Shown: piece by piece, positions 34,551 through 45,307 of the stretch
Layout: every line of letters starts with the position of its first letter
Position numbering within the stretch: position 1 is the stretch's first letter
Assembly (NCBI GenBank): GCA_963969495.1
Contig: OZ018323.1
Location: 69,341,920 to 69,405,919 of the forward strand
DNA: 64,000 nucleotides
Origin: Ceratothoa steindachneri
Lineage: Eukaryota > Arthropoda > Malacostraca > Isopoda > Cymothoidae
Direction: 5' to 3'
Notes under the pieces: generated by a model
The model's input: the letters and a program-made list of their open reading frames with translations, nothing else
Database searches by the model: none
Told to the model about the DNA's origin: nothing
Translations under genes and position numbers: made by a program

Positions 34551-35476
34551 AACAGCCAAAAGACTCGGATTGGTTGGAACTTAGGAACGTCCCACAAGCA
34601 CAAAATAATTGCCATCATCCTCAATACCGATCAATGATGACAATGATTGGTTTTATTTCTGTAATAAGTATAGATTAATTAAAGCTCAGTACTTAAGCCT
34701 CTTAAAATCAAGTTCACTTTCACCTGGACATAATTATTAAATAATAATAATAAAAATACTAATACTACTACTTATAATAATAGGGATCTTCAAAAGCATC
34801 AACGAATGGAAGCGCTGACACGTGTCGACCTCACTAATAAAGGCGATTAAAGCGAAGTTGTCATTAGAGATAATAATACTGATACAGAAAATAATTCGCC
34901 TATGTACATTCAGACAGACAAACAAACAACACACATACTTGCCGTTCCAATCAATAAATACCTCCCTGATGAAATCACCGCGCGTCCATGTTTACATTCT
35001 CAGACGCTCAGGTGACCTCATCCCTCTAATTGCCGTCTTATTGCCAGACGATGATTTGGGTTTGGCCGAAATCAGCAGAAACTGAGCCGTTTATTCACGT
35101 TTTTATGCTCTCGCAGTCCTTACTCCGCCCCAAAGTAGTGTCCTCCTTATCGGTTCCCTACGTTTTACAAGCTGACTTTCACTTCTCTACATTTGCCCTT
35201 CACCACTCTACGAATTGCTTTTAAAATCAACGCCCAGCGAGTGGCTGCATCTAATACATCAATCTAACATCCTCCAAAAGATGTTTCAATTAGGCCATTT
35301 TAGCCAACGAGGGAACCTCCCCCTCCATCCAAAGCGATTCGAAAAGTGAACAACTACCACAGCCAGGGCTTTCGCCATCTATCCTCTCTGTCTTCCAAAC
35401 CCATTTTGAAGCTAGAAATTAAATGCAGAACTCCATAGTTGCAGATCAGACTATATATATACATATAGGGCTAAAG
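34551..35476. other. Unassigned
   Basis: Nothing recognised; short AAT-rich runs occur at 34,738-34,785. Confidence 0.45.
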
Positions 35477-35502
35477 CCACAGTAATAGGACTAATTTTAT
35501 AT

Positions 35503-35545
35503 GCGAAACCAGGTTTCGACTGAAACATCCGTTATCGTCAGTCGC
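35503..35545 (-). ncRNA. Hammerhead-ribozyme-like motif in the left arm
   Basis: Minus strand: GCGA, CTGACGA, then a 17-base segment, GAAA, CC-T-GG, TT, TCGC. This fits stem I (GCGA/TCGC), the conserved CUGANGA and GAAA core segments, a 2-bp stem III and a UH site. Stem II is weak here. Hammerhead motifs in Penelope terminal repeats are established knowledge. Activity is unproven, and the GUU cleavage triplet is not the favoured one. Confidence 0.4.
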
Positions 35546-35979
35546 TGGTGGACAAGTGAAATACAGAAGTTGCTTAACGTACAAACACACAAATCAGTGG
35601 AGCTAAGGTGGATGATGCGGGATTGTAGCGGCATTTTTGAGAAGCTGAAGTATGAATTTCTTGGTTATTAAGATATTAGTATTGAATTGGTCGTCGGAAG
35701 TATTAAAGTTGGGAATTTCTTTTATAAGTGCCGATTCAATTAAGCGTCGATGTATGTTCATTCATTCTCTTGGAAAATCTGCTGCTTTCACCGATATATA
35801 CTTCATTAGAAATTTATATTGATAATGTTAAAATAGTTTATAAGTCTTACAATTATATAATCAAGAAATTCATACTTACGTTTCTCAAAAATACCGCTAC
35901 ATTCCCGCATCTTCCACCTCAGCTCCACTGATTTGTGTGTTTGTACGTTAAGCAACATCTGTATTTCACTTGTCCACCA

Positions 35980-36022
35980 GCGACTGATGATGACGGAAGT
36001 TTCAGTCAAAACCTGGTTTCGC
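35980..36022 (+). ncRNA. Hammerhead-ribozyme-like motif in the right arm
   Basis: Plus strand: GCGA, CTGATGA, TGAC...GTCA hairpin, AAAA, CC-T-GG, TT, TCGC. This is the inverted copy of the motif at 35,503. Stem II is better here, but GAAA has become AAAA, which would inactivate it. Confidence 0.35.
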
Positions 36023-36049
36023 ATATGAAATTAGTCCTATTACTGTGGT

Positions 36050-36426
36050 TTTCACTAACTCTATAATTTAAGATGGGGATTTTTTTGAGTATTTTAATAA
36101 TAATTTCATCTTAGTTTGCTTATGACTTATGTTTTTTTAGCAAAGTTATTTCAATAATTCTTTTATAATATCAAAAAACAAAATGGTGAATTTCAGAAAT
36201 AAATATAACGGCCGTAGACTAAAACAAATGTGAAATGCACATTTGAGCAAAAAAACTATTTTTTTATGTTTTTACATTTTAGCCTTTTGCATATAATAAA
36301 TTTATAAATAATTGTGAAGCAACACTAAATCTCATAAAAGTGCATTTCACATTTTTCTTAGCATACGGCCGTAAGTATCGAAATTTTGTCGATTTTTGAA
36401 GACCCAAAGAATTACAAATGGTGAAG

Positions 36427-36430
<4 letters not shown>
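36050..36430. repeat. Dispersed repeat R1, copy interrupted by a MITE
   Basis: CACTAACTCTATAATTTAAG near 36,054, then AATAATTTCATCTTAGTTTG and AAAACAAAATGGTGAATTTC. It continues after the MITE with AGTATCGAAATTTTG and AGAATTACAAATGGTGAAGT, matching 59,180-59,400 in the same order. Confidence 0.8.
36209..36371. mobile_element. 163-bp MITE with CGGCCG ends and TAA duplication (Harbinger-like)
   Basis: The inverted ends CGGCCGTAGACTAAAAC and its relative GCATACGGCCG extend inward for ~38 bp (AATGTGAAATGCAC on the left, GTGCATTTCACATT on the right). TAA occurs on both sides (36,206-36,208; 36,372-36,374). The uninterrupted R1 copy at 59,340 has a single TAA at that site. A 3-bp TAA duplication is typical of PIF/Harbinger elements. 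Confidence 0.8.

Positions 36431-36495
<65 letters not shown>
36430..36495. repeat. (TA)n array, 66 bp
   Basis: Begins within the R1 copy immediately after GGTGAAGTTCA, where R1 at 59 kb continues without an array. Confidence 0.95.
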
Positions 36496-36497
<2 letters not shown>

Positions 36498-36878
36498 TAC
36501 ATTTATCGGCCGCCATTTTTCAAAATAGTTTCCTATATACAAAGAATTACTATTGAATTTGCTTGGCTTAAATCATTATGGTATTCGATCATGAATTGTA
36601 GTGAAGGATTTGCAATTTAGACGCCCTAATCATAAAGATGCTTGACAAAAGGAGTTTCAAATAAAAAAAAGTTACCATGTAAACTTAAATTCAACTCGAG
36701 TTCATACATATCTCGGTGTATTCGAGTATTTTGTATGTACGTTTATATTAATACATTTATATATTTTCTAGCATAGGTACCAGGCGTTGCCAGGGGTAAA
36801 AAGTCTTATTGAAAATAAATACAGATGCATAATGATTGAAATTCTTATATTGTAGCACAAAAATATCATTAATTGCTG

Positions 36879-36911
<33 letters not shown>

Positions 36912-37200
36912 GTTTGTGGGGTGAAGACAGATCCAGGAGAGCTGCGCACTCTCCCTATCATATAATATATACTTAAAATGAGTAAACGTTTCACCCTTGC
37001 GCGCCCGGCAGTTTACGCGCACCCCTGAATAACCGTTAGTTATGAGCGAACGACGTCGTGGCTGCAGAAACAGATCGATCGTCTTCTCGATACAGATTCC
37101 AGAGCGACTCTTTTAAAAGGACTAATTAGAGAAACGGCCCAACGTACCCAGTTGCCGGCCACCTCAAAATTACATGTAACGTTGTACTCATTAATTCATC
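36496..37200. other. Unassigned, with (ATT)n at 36,882-36,910
   Basis: No gene or element recognised. Confidence 0.45.
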
Positions 37201-37204
37201 CCTA

Positions 37205-37830
37205 ATGTACATTTTGCATCAATAAACGATATTTCGTCTTACTTTGTCCTCAACCAACTTGAATCTCATTCGTACTTCCACCACCTACAATTTTAATCCC
37301 ATTCGTGATTACCTTCACCTACATTTTAGTTTCATTCGCCTTTGCTGCCTCTCCAATTTGAATCTTATTCGTGCTGACATTACCCGCAATATGAATTTCG
37401 CTCTTGAATACACCACAATTTAAAACTCCCCAGTGTTCACACCTACAGCTCCACAATTCTAATCCAATTCTCACTTACACTTCTGTATTTGAATCCCATT
37501 CGAAACTTAAATGTTCCGCAATTTGAACTCCTTTGTGCTACTCTACTCCAACCGCAATTGGAATCAAATTCGCGCAGACATTGTATGAAATTTGAACATT
37601 CTCAGTCCCGATTACAACCCCTGGAATTTGAATTCCACACATTGCATAATTAGAATCTCAAATGTATTTTTATACCTGCCAATTCAAATCTCTCTCGTGC
37701 TAACAATCCTGGTAATTTGAATCTCTCTTGTCTTATAACTCCCCCAATTTGAAACGTATGCGTATTTGTAGTCTCCTAATTGCAATTCCATTTGTGCTGA
37801 TATCATCAATTTGAATCTTATTTGTGAATA
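37205..37830. repeat. Degenerate ~40-bp satellite, left part
   Basis: Repeated phrases of the form CAATTTGAATCYCATTCGTG then CTGAYATYACC at irregular 34-44-bp spacing. The array is interrupted by the DD41D-spacing element and resumes at 39,124. Confidence 0.75.
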
Positions 37831-39123
37831 CAGAAAAACGGGCCTACAGACACTTTTTGTTATAATCCTTCATTCATTCACTAATTCCCCTTACTTTGTA
37901 GGATATGACAGAAGCAACACATGTAAACACAACTAGATCTCAATGGGAGATCCAGCAAAGAATATACTGCGTCAAACATTACTACAAGAAAGTGCAGGAT
38001 GCTTTCGTGCATCAGTTCGATTGTGAAAAAGCGCCCACCAAGAGCAGAATTCAGGACTGCATGGACGACTTCAAGAACTATGGGACAGTGGAGAACCTCA
38101 ATGCAGACAGTGACAACCGTCCAAGCCATTCATGACGCCCCAGGAAGCGTATAGCTGAGGTGGTTGAGAGCGTGAGAGACTCAGTTCAGCAGAGTTCAAA
38201 ACGCTCTGTGCGCAAGAGAAGTCAGTCCCTCGGTATATCCCGTGAGACTTGCAGGAGAGTGCTAGTAATGGATGTAAAGGCCTACCCATACAGAATACAG
38301 AGGAAGCAGACCCTTACAGCCTCAGACAAGGAGCAAAGAAAGGCTATGGCAGTCAAGATACTAGAGGAGATTCGGGAGACCCCAACTTTCCTTAACCTCG
38401 TTTGGACCTCAGATGAAGCTCACTTCCATCTTGAAGGAAATGAGGTAGCTACCAAGCCCCTACACTCCCATAGGTGCACGGTATGGACTAAAATCTTAGC
38501 TAGAGGCATCATCGGACCATTCTTCTTCGATGAATTTGGCGCGACAGTGATAGTCACCAAAGAGCGGTATGTTGAGGTCTTCAAAACCTTCACGAGGGAG
38601 CTGCAGACCCTATTCCCGTTTCTTATGGGAAAGCTCTGGTTTCAGTAAGATGGAGCAAGCTCTCACACCTCAAACTTGTCCCGAGATTGGCTGAAAGAGA
38701 ACTTTGGTGGCCGTGTGATCAGTCTCAAGACTGATTTTGACTGGGCACCTCAAAGCCAAGACCTTAGCCCCCAAGATTTCTTTCTCTGGGGCTACCTTAA
38801 AGACAGAGTGTACGCAGGGAAACCCAGAACCATCACGGAACTCAAGGAAGCCATCAGGGAGGAGATCAGAGCCATTAGTCGGTCGGTTTTTAAGGACGTC
38901 ATGGACAACTTTGTGCTGTGCCTCAAGAAATGCACAGTGCCAAATGGAGGTCATCTCGAACACGTGCTCTAGAATAAAGAAGAAAAGTCCAAAGACTTTC
39001 ATGTTTTGATATGATGTTTTTAAACACAATAAACTAGTTATCACTAAAGTTTGATTCCATCCTTGCAGAAAATAAAGTAATGAGGCCTATCGAAAGTTGG
39101 GGCCTGTTTTGGGGGTCACCCTG
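37831..39123 (+). mobile_element. Near-complete mariner-like element of DD41D spacing
   Basis: The right end is GTTTTGGGGGTCACCCTG and the left end CAGAAAAACGGGCCTACAG, the latter having lost about 9 bp (expected CAGGGTGACCCCC). TA lies on both sides. The 1,293-bp length is that of a complete element. It sits inside a degenerate satellite whose sequence resumes directly after it, so the insertion is younger than the satellite. Confidence 0.85.
37905..38972 (+). pseudogene. Mariner-like transposase (DD41D spacing), one frame with two stops
   Basis: A single frame of 356 codons runs from the ATG at 37,905 to the TAG at 38,970, broken only by TGA at 38,133-38,135 and TAA at 38,646-38,648. Order: QWEIQQRIYCVKHYYKK (first helix-turn-helix), IQDCMDDFKNYGTVENL, SVRKRSQSLGISRETCRRVL (second), then VWTSDEAHFHLEGNE (first Asp). 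RGIIGPFFFDEFG and RYVEVFKTFTRELQ follow, then KLWFQ-stop-DGASSHTSN (second Asp right after the stop), and SQDLSPQDFFLWGYLKDRVY (third Asp, 41 residues from the second by my count). The C-terminus is NGGHLEHVL. Both stops are single-base changes, so this is the best preserved transposase in the window. Confidence 0.9.
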
Positions 39124-39400
39124 TACATACTACAATTTTAATCCCATTCCTGCTCACCCCTTCTCCTTCCGCAATTTGAATCCCATTTGTGCTGATATCA
39201 TCCTCAATTTGAATATCATTTGTAAATGCACACTACAATTTTAATCTTATTTATGTGTTCCTTGCCGCAATTTGGATTCCATACGTAATCACACCCTCCC
39301 CAGTCTAAATCTCATTCATGCAGACATCATTTGCAGTTTTAATCTCATTCGTGTCCCCCCTCACCTCCCCCCTCCCGCAATTGGATCATTTTGAGTGGTG
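39124..39400. repeat. Degenerate ~40-bp satellite, right part
   Basis: Continuation of the array at 37,205-37,830 (ACAATTTTAATCCCATTCCT and similar) directly after the mariner-like element. Confidence 0.75.
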
Positions 39401-39846
39401 AAAACCTTTTAACCTCAAATAGCTGTTGGTACCTGCCTGCACACAAACCCACACACACAAACACAGGCAGAAATATATAATAGATGTATATGTATATACT
39501 TTTATATTAATAATTAAGTTTACCAATATAAAATAACTTTTGTACCACGGTAACGATAGTGATTTATTTTATAAATCCAATAACATGTCATCGATTGTCA
39601 TTTGTTTCATGAATTTAGCTCACGTCAGCAATTGTCCTTATTTTGAGACTACTTGATTGTTTTTTCATGTTTTCACCCCATTCTTTTTATCGTCGTCCTT
39701 TGAAGATGTTGGGATACACAACATCGCTCGGAACTTATTTGTATTCTTTCAATCTCAAATTACTGCACATATATGTAACTATTCCTTACTCAATAAGTAG
39801 CAATTTTTTAATAAACAATTATAGAAACATAGTATTTATTTCCGAG
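39401..39846. other. Unassigned
   Basis: Nothing recognised; a short CA-rich tract lies at 39,440-39,465. Confidence 0.45.
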
Positions 39847-40740
39847 ACTTGTTTCGGTTTGGAGTTTACCATCTTGTTTTAGGTCGTATAATGGGGAAAT
39901 ACCTTGACATTTATACTCAACAAAAAATCAGATCAACATCACTAAACAGGTGTGAATTTGTGGTCATTTGATAAATCGTTTAAAATCAGGTTTTGATCAA
40001 AGGGACTAAATTTAAATTGCCCATCCGAAAGGGTGAAATTGAGGGGCGTGTATAATTAATGTGGATTCCATAATTTTTCTTTGTGAAAATCACTACGGGA
40101 TAAATTATTTGAAACAGTGATATCTATTACATATTTGAATTGTTCATGTGAGAAAAATTAATTGATGTAGCACTGACCTCGCCGTTTTTTGTGTTTGTAT
40201 AACCTCTACGCTAATGATCTCTTGGTTTCACATACATAGAACGAGGTGCATTAATTTTTTCTTGGGGTTTTTGTAGAAGCGAAAGATTTTAGGATTGTCA
40301 AAGGGTATTTAAAGATAGTTTGTTTAGTGAATGGGACTCTGTTTATTCATTTAAGTAAAGGAGAAAATGAGTTGAATAAACATTTCCTATTAATGTTTGG
40401 GTTCCTATTTTGGGGTAAGGAAAATATTGCTCTTTAGTTAAGTTCTCATTAATGAGGTTGATGGGATATTTTAATGCAATAAAAATGCAGATCTTATATG
40501 TTATCTTCGTCTTGCAAAAAGTGAAATTACATATTCAAAATTTTCTTAAAAATATAATTAATACAAAAGTCTTTTTAATGGTTAAACCGTGATGCGAGAA
40601 GAAAAGAATGTACCAATTAGAATGGGTTGGTTTACGGTGAAAAGTTAATGTCTTTTGATCATTAACTATTATCATTTTGACACCAAAAAGTATAAACCAT
40701 TATTGAGATTGATCAAAAACTTATGAAATGAGTCTACACA
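39847..40740 (-). pseudogene. Penelope-like element 3' fragment
   Basis: The terminal motif ACTTGTTTCGG...ACCATCTTGTTTTAGG at 39,847-39,883 matches Penelope-like ends at 15,715 and 57,233. Upstream on the minus strand, ISPFRMGNLNLVPLIK corresponds to the C-terminal segment IPNFNLSEGQFKGSP of the copy at 51 kb. Around 40,280-40,500 FSPLLK, KYPLTI and IKISHQ match the linker upstream of the endonuclease in that copy. Many stops; no complete RT or GIY-YIG core remains. Confidence 0.55.
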
Positions 40741-40967
40741 ATTGAGATGACATCAACATAACTGTTGCATACAAATTTGGGCTCGGTTTAAAAGAGGGGG
40801 TGGGGGGGGGTACTTGAAAATTTCCCTAAAAGGTGTTACACGAGAGCCAATGCTTGATATAATATATCGGAGTGGGATTCGCCTTTTGTGACTTTTAGGT
40901 ACGCCGTACATACGGGGAAGGGAAGGATTAAATAGTGTGAAGCGTCGGAGGAGGCCTGGATTCGTTC

Positions 40968-41042
40968 CTTTTAGGAGTTTCGTGAGTTTGTTACTTTTTG
41001 GAGTTTCGTGAGTTTGGTACTTTTTGGAGTTTCGTGAGTTTT
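40968..41042. repeat. 27-bp tandem repeat, about 3 copies
   Basis: Unit GGAGTTTCGTGAGTTTGTTA then CTTTTT, repeated with single substitutions. Confidence 0.9.
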
Positions 41043-41873
41043 ATTGAAGGACTCAGTTTTATTATTCAAAAGGTTTGAAGATAAGTTATCATAGCTGTTT
41101 GTATCACTAAGTAAATAAATCATGTAACTTTTCCATGGTTTTATCTAACAAAACAAAATATTCGATCAATTTTATTAATTTTATTGATTGCGATATCTTT
41201 ATTATAATTAATTTAAGGGCGGCCATTAGGCGTCTAGGAATTACTAAGTATTTTACACTGTCACTGTGGGATAAAGCATCAGCCAGTGACAAAACCACCT
41301 AAGAATTCTGTACCAGAATGATTAATTGCACAAAATTTATTAATAGGTACGAGATAATCAAGGGAAAATGAATAACTTTTTTGTACACGAAGGATTAGAC
41401 CGTAACCTAGGATAATTTCTTGATCTTGAGGGAGATTGTAGGAGGAAAGGTTAAGAACGTTATATATTGGGTTGGGGGACTTCTTCCAAAGGCTCTTTAT
41501 CAAATAGTAATTCTAATTTGTCACGAAAGAGGTGGTGAACACTTTGTTAGACCCAATCGAGAATCATTGTTACAATACCCGAGTGTGTGCAATAATTGGT
41601 AACCACCTGTGTTCGACTTGAGGTCACGGAAACTTTTACGTTGAATTTCAAAACGGAGATCTCGGTCACGCTTAGTGACTTGAACGCGATCAAGCAATGG
41701 CAATTCATCTATTTGACAAAAGGAGTTTTTACGACATAATTTTAATGACCTCAAAATAACACCCGATTAGTGACGTTGATCTGATTTTTTTTTTAAGGAA
41801 ATATGTCTGTCTATCCTCATTATAATGAAACTAGCCTCGTAAATAAAAAATATGTTCCAATAGTGTTTTATTA
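41043..41873. other. Unassigned
   Basis: Several short minus-strand open frames (for example 41,521-41,754, with ELPLLDRVQVTKRDRDLRFE) resemble no family I know. Confidence 0.4.
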
Positions 41874-41895
41874 TAAATATATATAAATATATATA

Positions 41896-41973
<78 letters not shown>
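41874..41973. repeat. (TA)n array, tail of the minus-strand SINE
   Basis: About 100 bp with two short ATAAATA interruptions near 41,880-41,900. It lies exactly at the 3' end of the SINE described next, as retroelement tails do. Confidence 0.9.
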
Positions 41974-41977
<4 letters not shown>

Positions 41978-42215
41978 AAGAGGAAGAGAAATTGGACGCG
42001 AATGAGCAATGAGACAGGAAACAGGAGTTGTTTTTTTTAGAGGTAAGAGAAAGGGACATTAGAAGAAGACTAGAATCAAAGAGAGCAGAGGGCGGCACAA
42101 TGAAGGCAATCCTTTACCGAGAAGACACAAATAACGCCAGGGGAACAAAGTTTGAAATTCCTGGCCGGGACTCGAACCCGAGTCTGCTGATTGTCGGTCA
42201 GATTGCCGTTCTTTC
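41974..42215 (-). mobile_element. tRNA-derived SINE with LINE-like 3' tail
   Basis: On the minus strand the 5' part contains TCGGGTTCGAGTCCCGG (about 42,165-42,182), a complete tRNA T-arm holding a perfect pol III B box. It is preceded by an anticodon-arm-like stem around CCGACAA. I do not find a convincing A box. After about 60 bp of body, the last ~145 bp (42,125 down to 41,976) match, in sense, the 3' end at 47,393-47,535 next to a LINE RT fragment. The SINE ends in the (TA)n array. Confidence 0.65.
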
Positions 42216-42308
42216 TGTCTTCAAAATTGTTTTGAAAGGCAGAAAATAAATGTGGCGAAAGCCAGTGGTGGTTGTTATCACCCGCAGAACTTGTATTTGC
42301 TGTTTCTT

Positions 42309-42310
<2 letters not shown>
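42216..42310 (+). repeat. Dispersed repeat X, copy 1
   Basis: TTTCTGTCTTCAAAATTGTT then TTGAAAGGCAGAAAATAAAT, GGCGAAAGCC, GGTGGTTGTTATCACCCGCA, GAACTTG, and then (TA)n. The same order and the same (TA)n ending recur at 47,573-47,668. It behaves as the 3' end of an unidentified TA-tailed retroelement. Confidence 0.75.

Positions 42311-42391
<81 letters not shown>
42311..42391. repeat. (TA)n array, tail of repeat X copy 1
   Basis: An 81-bp TA array followed by TTTATATTTATATATATC. Confidence 0.95.
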
Positions 42392-42405
<14 letters not shown>

Positions 42406-42409
42406 ATCA

Positions 42410-43272
42410 GTGGTGAGCCCGGCACTCGTGCTGTTCGGGCTGCTTAGCACGAGTATAAATTTAATAAAGTGAATGAGTATTTGCAAGCTGGTATTTGAGT
42501 GTGGTCGCAGTTCATATATTTTCGTTCAGCGTCTGGCGGTCCTCTTAGTGGTTCCCTGTGTCAAAAAATATCATTAGTACCAGACTTTCTCTCGATATCG
42601 TTCACACGCGTTTGACTGGGGCTCAGAAGTAACAGACCAAGTTGTTATCTATAATCGTAAAATTTAAAAATAAATAAAATTCAATGTTTTCTTGAAACAA
42701 TAGATTTCTATAGAGATTGGGATTTAAATTCTAATCTAGGAAAGGTTTCTGTTCTATAATATTTTAAAAGAAAAATTATCCAGCAACTCGAGCTAATACG
42801 AACGAGCCTGGTCGGTGTAAAAGACTAACTGGTATCTCTTGTCAAGAGTACAGTACATGCGACAGTCAGATCGGTCTCTTTCCAGTATTTGTTGTGCACG
42901 CCGCTGTCGTTTTTTGATTGCTGTTATTATGTGCATTTGTGTGTAAAGATCAGTTGTGTTTCGCATGGTTGCTTTATTTCGACCCTTACCTTAGAAATGC
43001 AGAAAGACATAGTGCTAGATATAACAAATAAGCCATTTGGGGTTAGAAATATTGTGGAAAAACGTGAAACACCATCAAACCAGACGAATGGAGTTCATGT
43101 ATAAATGAAGTTAGTAATTTTTATATTAAAACTATATTTCTGTCTTATTGTTAAATTATCAGTGCACATATAAGTCTGCGGTGTGCATTACGTCTCTTAC
43201 CTTTTATACATGTGTCTTATGCGAAATTTGTTCTGTGGTGAGCCGAGTGAAGCTAATGACCTGGACTTGCCT

Positions 43273-43278
<6 letters not shown>
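42410..43278. other. Unassigned
   Basis: No feature recognised. Confidence 0.45.

Positions 43279-43360
<82 letters not shown>
43279..43360. repeat. (TA)n array, left flank of Tc1-B
   Basis: Perfect TA array ending at the CAGTAGGTGCAA end of Tc1-B. Confidence 0.95.
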
Positions 43361-43363
<3 letters not shown>

Positions 43364-43639
43364 TAGGTGCAATAAATATCCAATACATGGTCAAAATTTT
43401 ATTTACCATAGCTACACATCAGCAAAGTATTTTGTACGTTGATTACAAATTGGTATCATATTGCAAAAATAGTAAAATATTACTATGATTACGGCAAAAA
43501 TATCAGACGAACGTTTCAAAAAGTATCCGATACATCTATGAAATCCAGTTAGTATTTGGTGATATGACCTTTCCTCGCTAGTACAGCTTCACACCGTTTG
43601 GGATATTTACTTATGAGGTTCTTACAAATATTTGTAAGT

Positions 43640-44230
43640 ATCTTGGCCCACTCTTATTATCATATTCTTTTTAAATCTGTTAGATTTCTTGGGTCCTTTT
43701 TCTGAATCTTTAGTTTTATTTCTCGCCACAGGTTCTCGATAGGATTTAGGTCTGGTGACTGACTTGGCCATCCCATAACCTTTATTTTCTTCTGCTGAAA
43801 CAACGCTTCAGTGCCCTTGGCTGTATGTTTTGGATCGTTGTTCTGCTGGAATGTCCATCCTCTTGTCAACTTCAAGTCGTCTGCAGACTGTAAGAGATTA
43901 TCATCCAGAATCCTGCGATACATCTGAGCATTCATTTTCCCTTCAATAATATGGTCTTCTAGGACCTGCACTGAAAAGGAAACGCAGCCCCATACCATTA
44001 TGCTGCCTCCTCCAAACTTCACTGTTGGGATTGTATTTTAGGATCATGCGCTGAGTGTTTCTGCTTCAAAGGTGACTGACACTATTCCGCCCAAATAATT
44101 TAATCTTCGTTTCCTCAGACCATAGTATAGCGTCCTCAAAACTTGCAGGCTTCTCTAAATGTTCCTTGGCAAAATTCAGACGATTTCCCATGCATCTTTC
44201 AGACACTGCCTGAGGTCCGCTGTTTCACGT
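43640..44230 (-). pseudogene. Tc1-B transposase catalytic core, both Asp positions altered
   Basis: The minus strand reads RLNFAKEHLEKPASFEDAIL, WSEETKIKLFGRNSVSH with the first Asp changed to Glu (SEET for SDET), and then KFGGGSIMVWGCVSF. EDHIIEGKMNAQMYRRILD follows, then [16 protein letters not shown] with the second Asp changed to Asn. [20 protein letters not shown] keeps the final Glu, 34 residues on. Frame 43,660-44,022 is open for 120 codons, and the missing DNA-binding region makes it inactive regardless. Confidence 0.9.
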
Positions 44231-44375
44231 GGACTAGGAGATTATTTTTCTAGAAAGTTCTACAGCATTTCTGTCACGTAAACCACTCTGGAATGTTCGA
44301 GAACTATTTATTATCGCTTTAAAACTAATTTTGTGGGTGAGTTGGATACTTTTAGAGGCGATAATCCAACACTTA

Positions 44376-45307
44376 CGAGGGGCGGTCAATAAGTTTTGCA
44401 ATTCCGATATAAGGAAACGAGATATGAGGAAAAGTGTTTTAGTATTTTTCAATATAACTACCCTTGACTTCAATGCACTTACGCCACTTGTCCCTGAGGC
44501 TACAAATTCTCGACAACCAGAAATCTCCCGACTGCTTTTCAATCCACTGCTGGACGGCGAGCTGGACATCTTCATCGTCCCCAAACCGGCATCCACGCAG
44601 TGGAGCCTTGAGCTGTCGAAATAAAAGGTAGTCGCTAGGGGCCAGATCTGGACTGTAGGGACGATGGTTGAGCTCCTCGAATCCGCACTCTCGCAGGGCA
44701 GCTTGTGTAACTCTGGCCTTGTGGACTTTGACAGCGTTGAAGTCGATCATGGGGCATGAGGTTTCTAGGGACCCAACGGGCACAGACCTTGGTTATCGCC
44801 AAATTGTCGTGGATGATGTTGATAACACTTTCATGTGATATTCCAAGTTCTTGCTCGATTTCTTCGACCTTCACCCGCCGATTTTTGAGGATCATCCTCT
44901 CCACACGGGCCACATTGTCCTCGTTGGTCACGTCTGACGGGCGTCCTAGACGGGGGTCACCTTCAAGGGAATCACGACCATGGCGAAACTCCCTATTTCA
45001 GAGAACAAGGGTGGCATCGGAAGGGGCGGTGTTGGTGTACACTGCAACCATGGGTTCATGGATCTCTTTTGCATTCTTGCCTTCCTTGGTCAAAACTTTG
45101 ATCAATGTGCGGTGCTCAACCTTATCCATTGTTGAAAATTTTGTGACTTACGATCTGCGATCAGCTACTGCTTCTTAAATAGACGAGGCAGGAGTGTGCG
45201 GCTGCAGGTCCTGACTTATCATAACTTGGCCTAACACTCCCACAAGCAGCCATTTCCCTTCCTTTGTTTTGCCCTACTGATTTGCAAAACTTATTGACCG
45301 CCCCTCG
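44376..45307 (-). mobile_element. Internally deleted mariner, copy B, nested in Tc1-B
   Basis: Ends CGAGGGGCGGTCAATAAG and CTTATTGACCGCCCCTCG with TA duplicated (44,374-44,375 and 45,308-45,309). Removing it with one TA gives AATCCAACACTTATGTCGAT, which aligns base for base with the inverse of Tc1-A (AATCTAACAATTTTGTCAAT). The gene remnants match copy A, including the junction near 44,737. The N-terminal frame has a TGA in place of the Trp before NREFRHGRDS. Confidence 0.95.

Larger units (their letters stand above)
35477..36048 (-). mobile_element. Short Penelope-like element with inverted terminal arms
   Basis: Two ~192-bp arms (35,477-35,668 and 35,857-36,048) are inverted copies of one sequence containing CCACAGTAATAGGACTAATT and CGCTGGTGGACAAGTGAAAT. 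Between them the minus strand encodes HRRLIESALIKEIPNF and NTSDDQFNT, the C-terminal end of a Penelope-type GIY-YIG endonuclease. The same residues occur at 51,000. A heavily 5'-truncated Penelope-like element bounded by its terminal repeats in opposite orientation explains this. Confidence 0.7.

Noticed and set aside
33192..34624. Long minus-strand frames (up to 288 codons) of YYYFLLFGGFCG repeats
   Set aside because: They follow the 57-bp minisatellite, switch frame at poly-C indels and continue no flanking gene.
42150..42215. A functional tRNA gene on the minus strand
   Set aside because: Only the T-arm and a poor anticodon arm are present; no A box or acceptor stem, and the sequence runs on into a SINE body.
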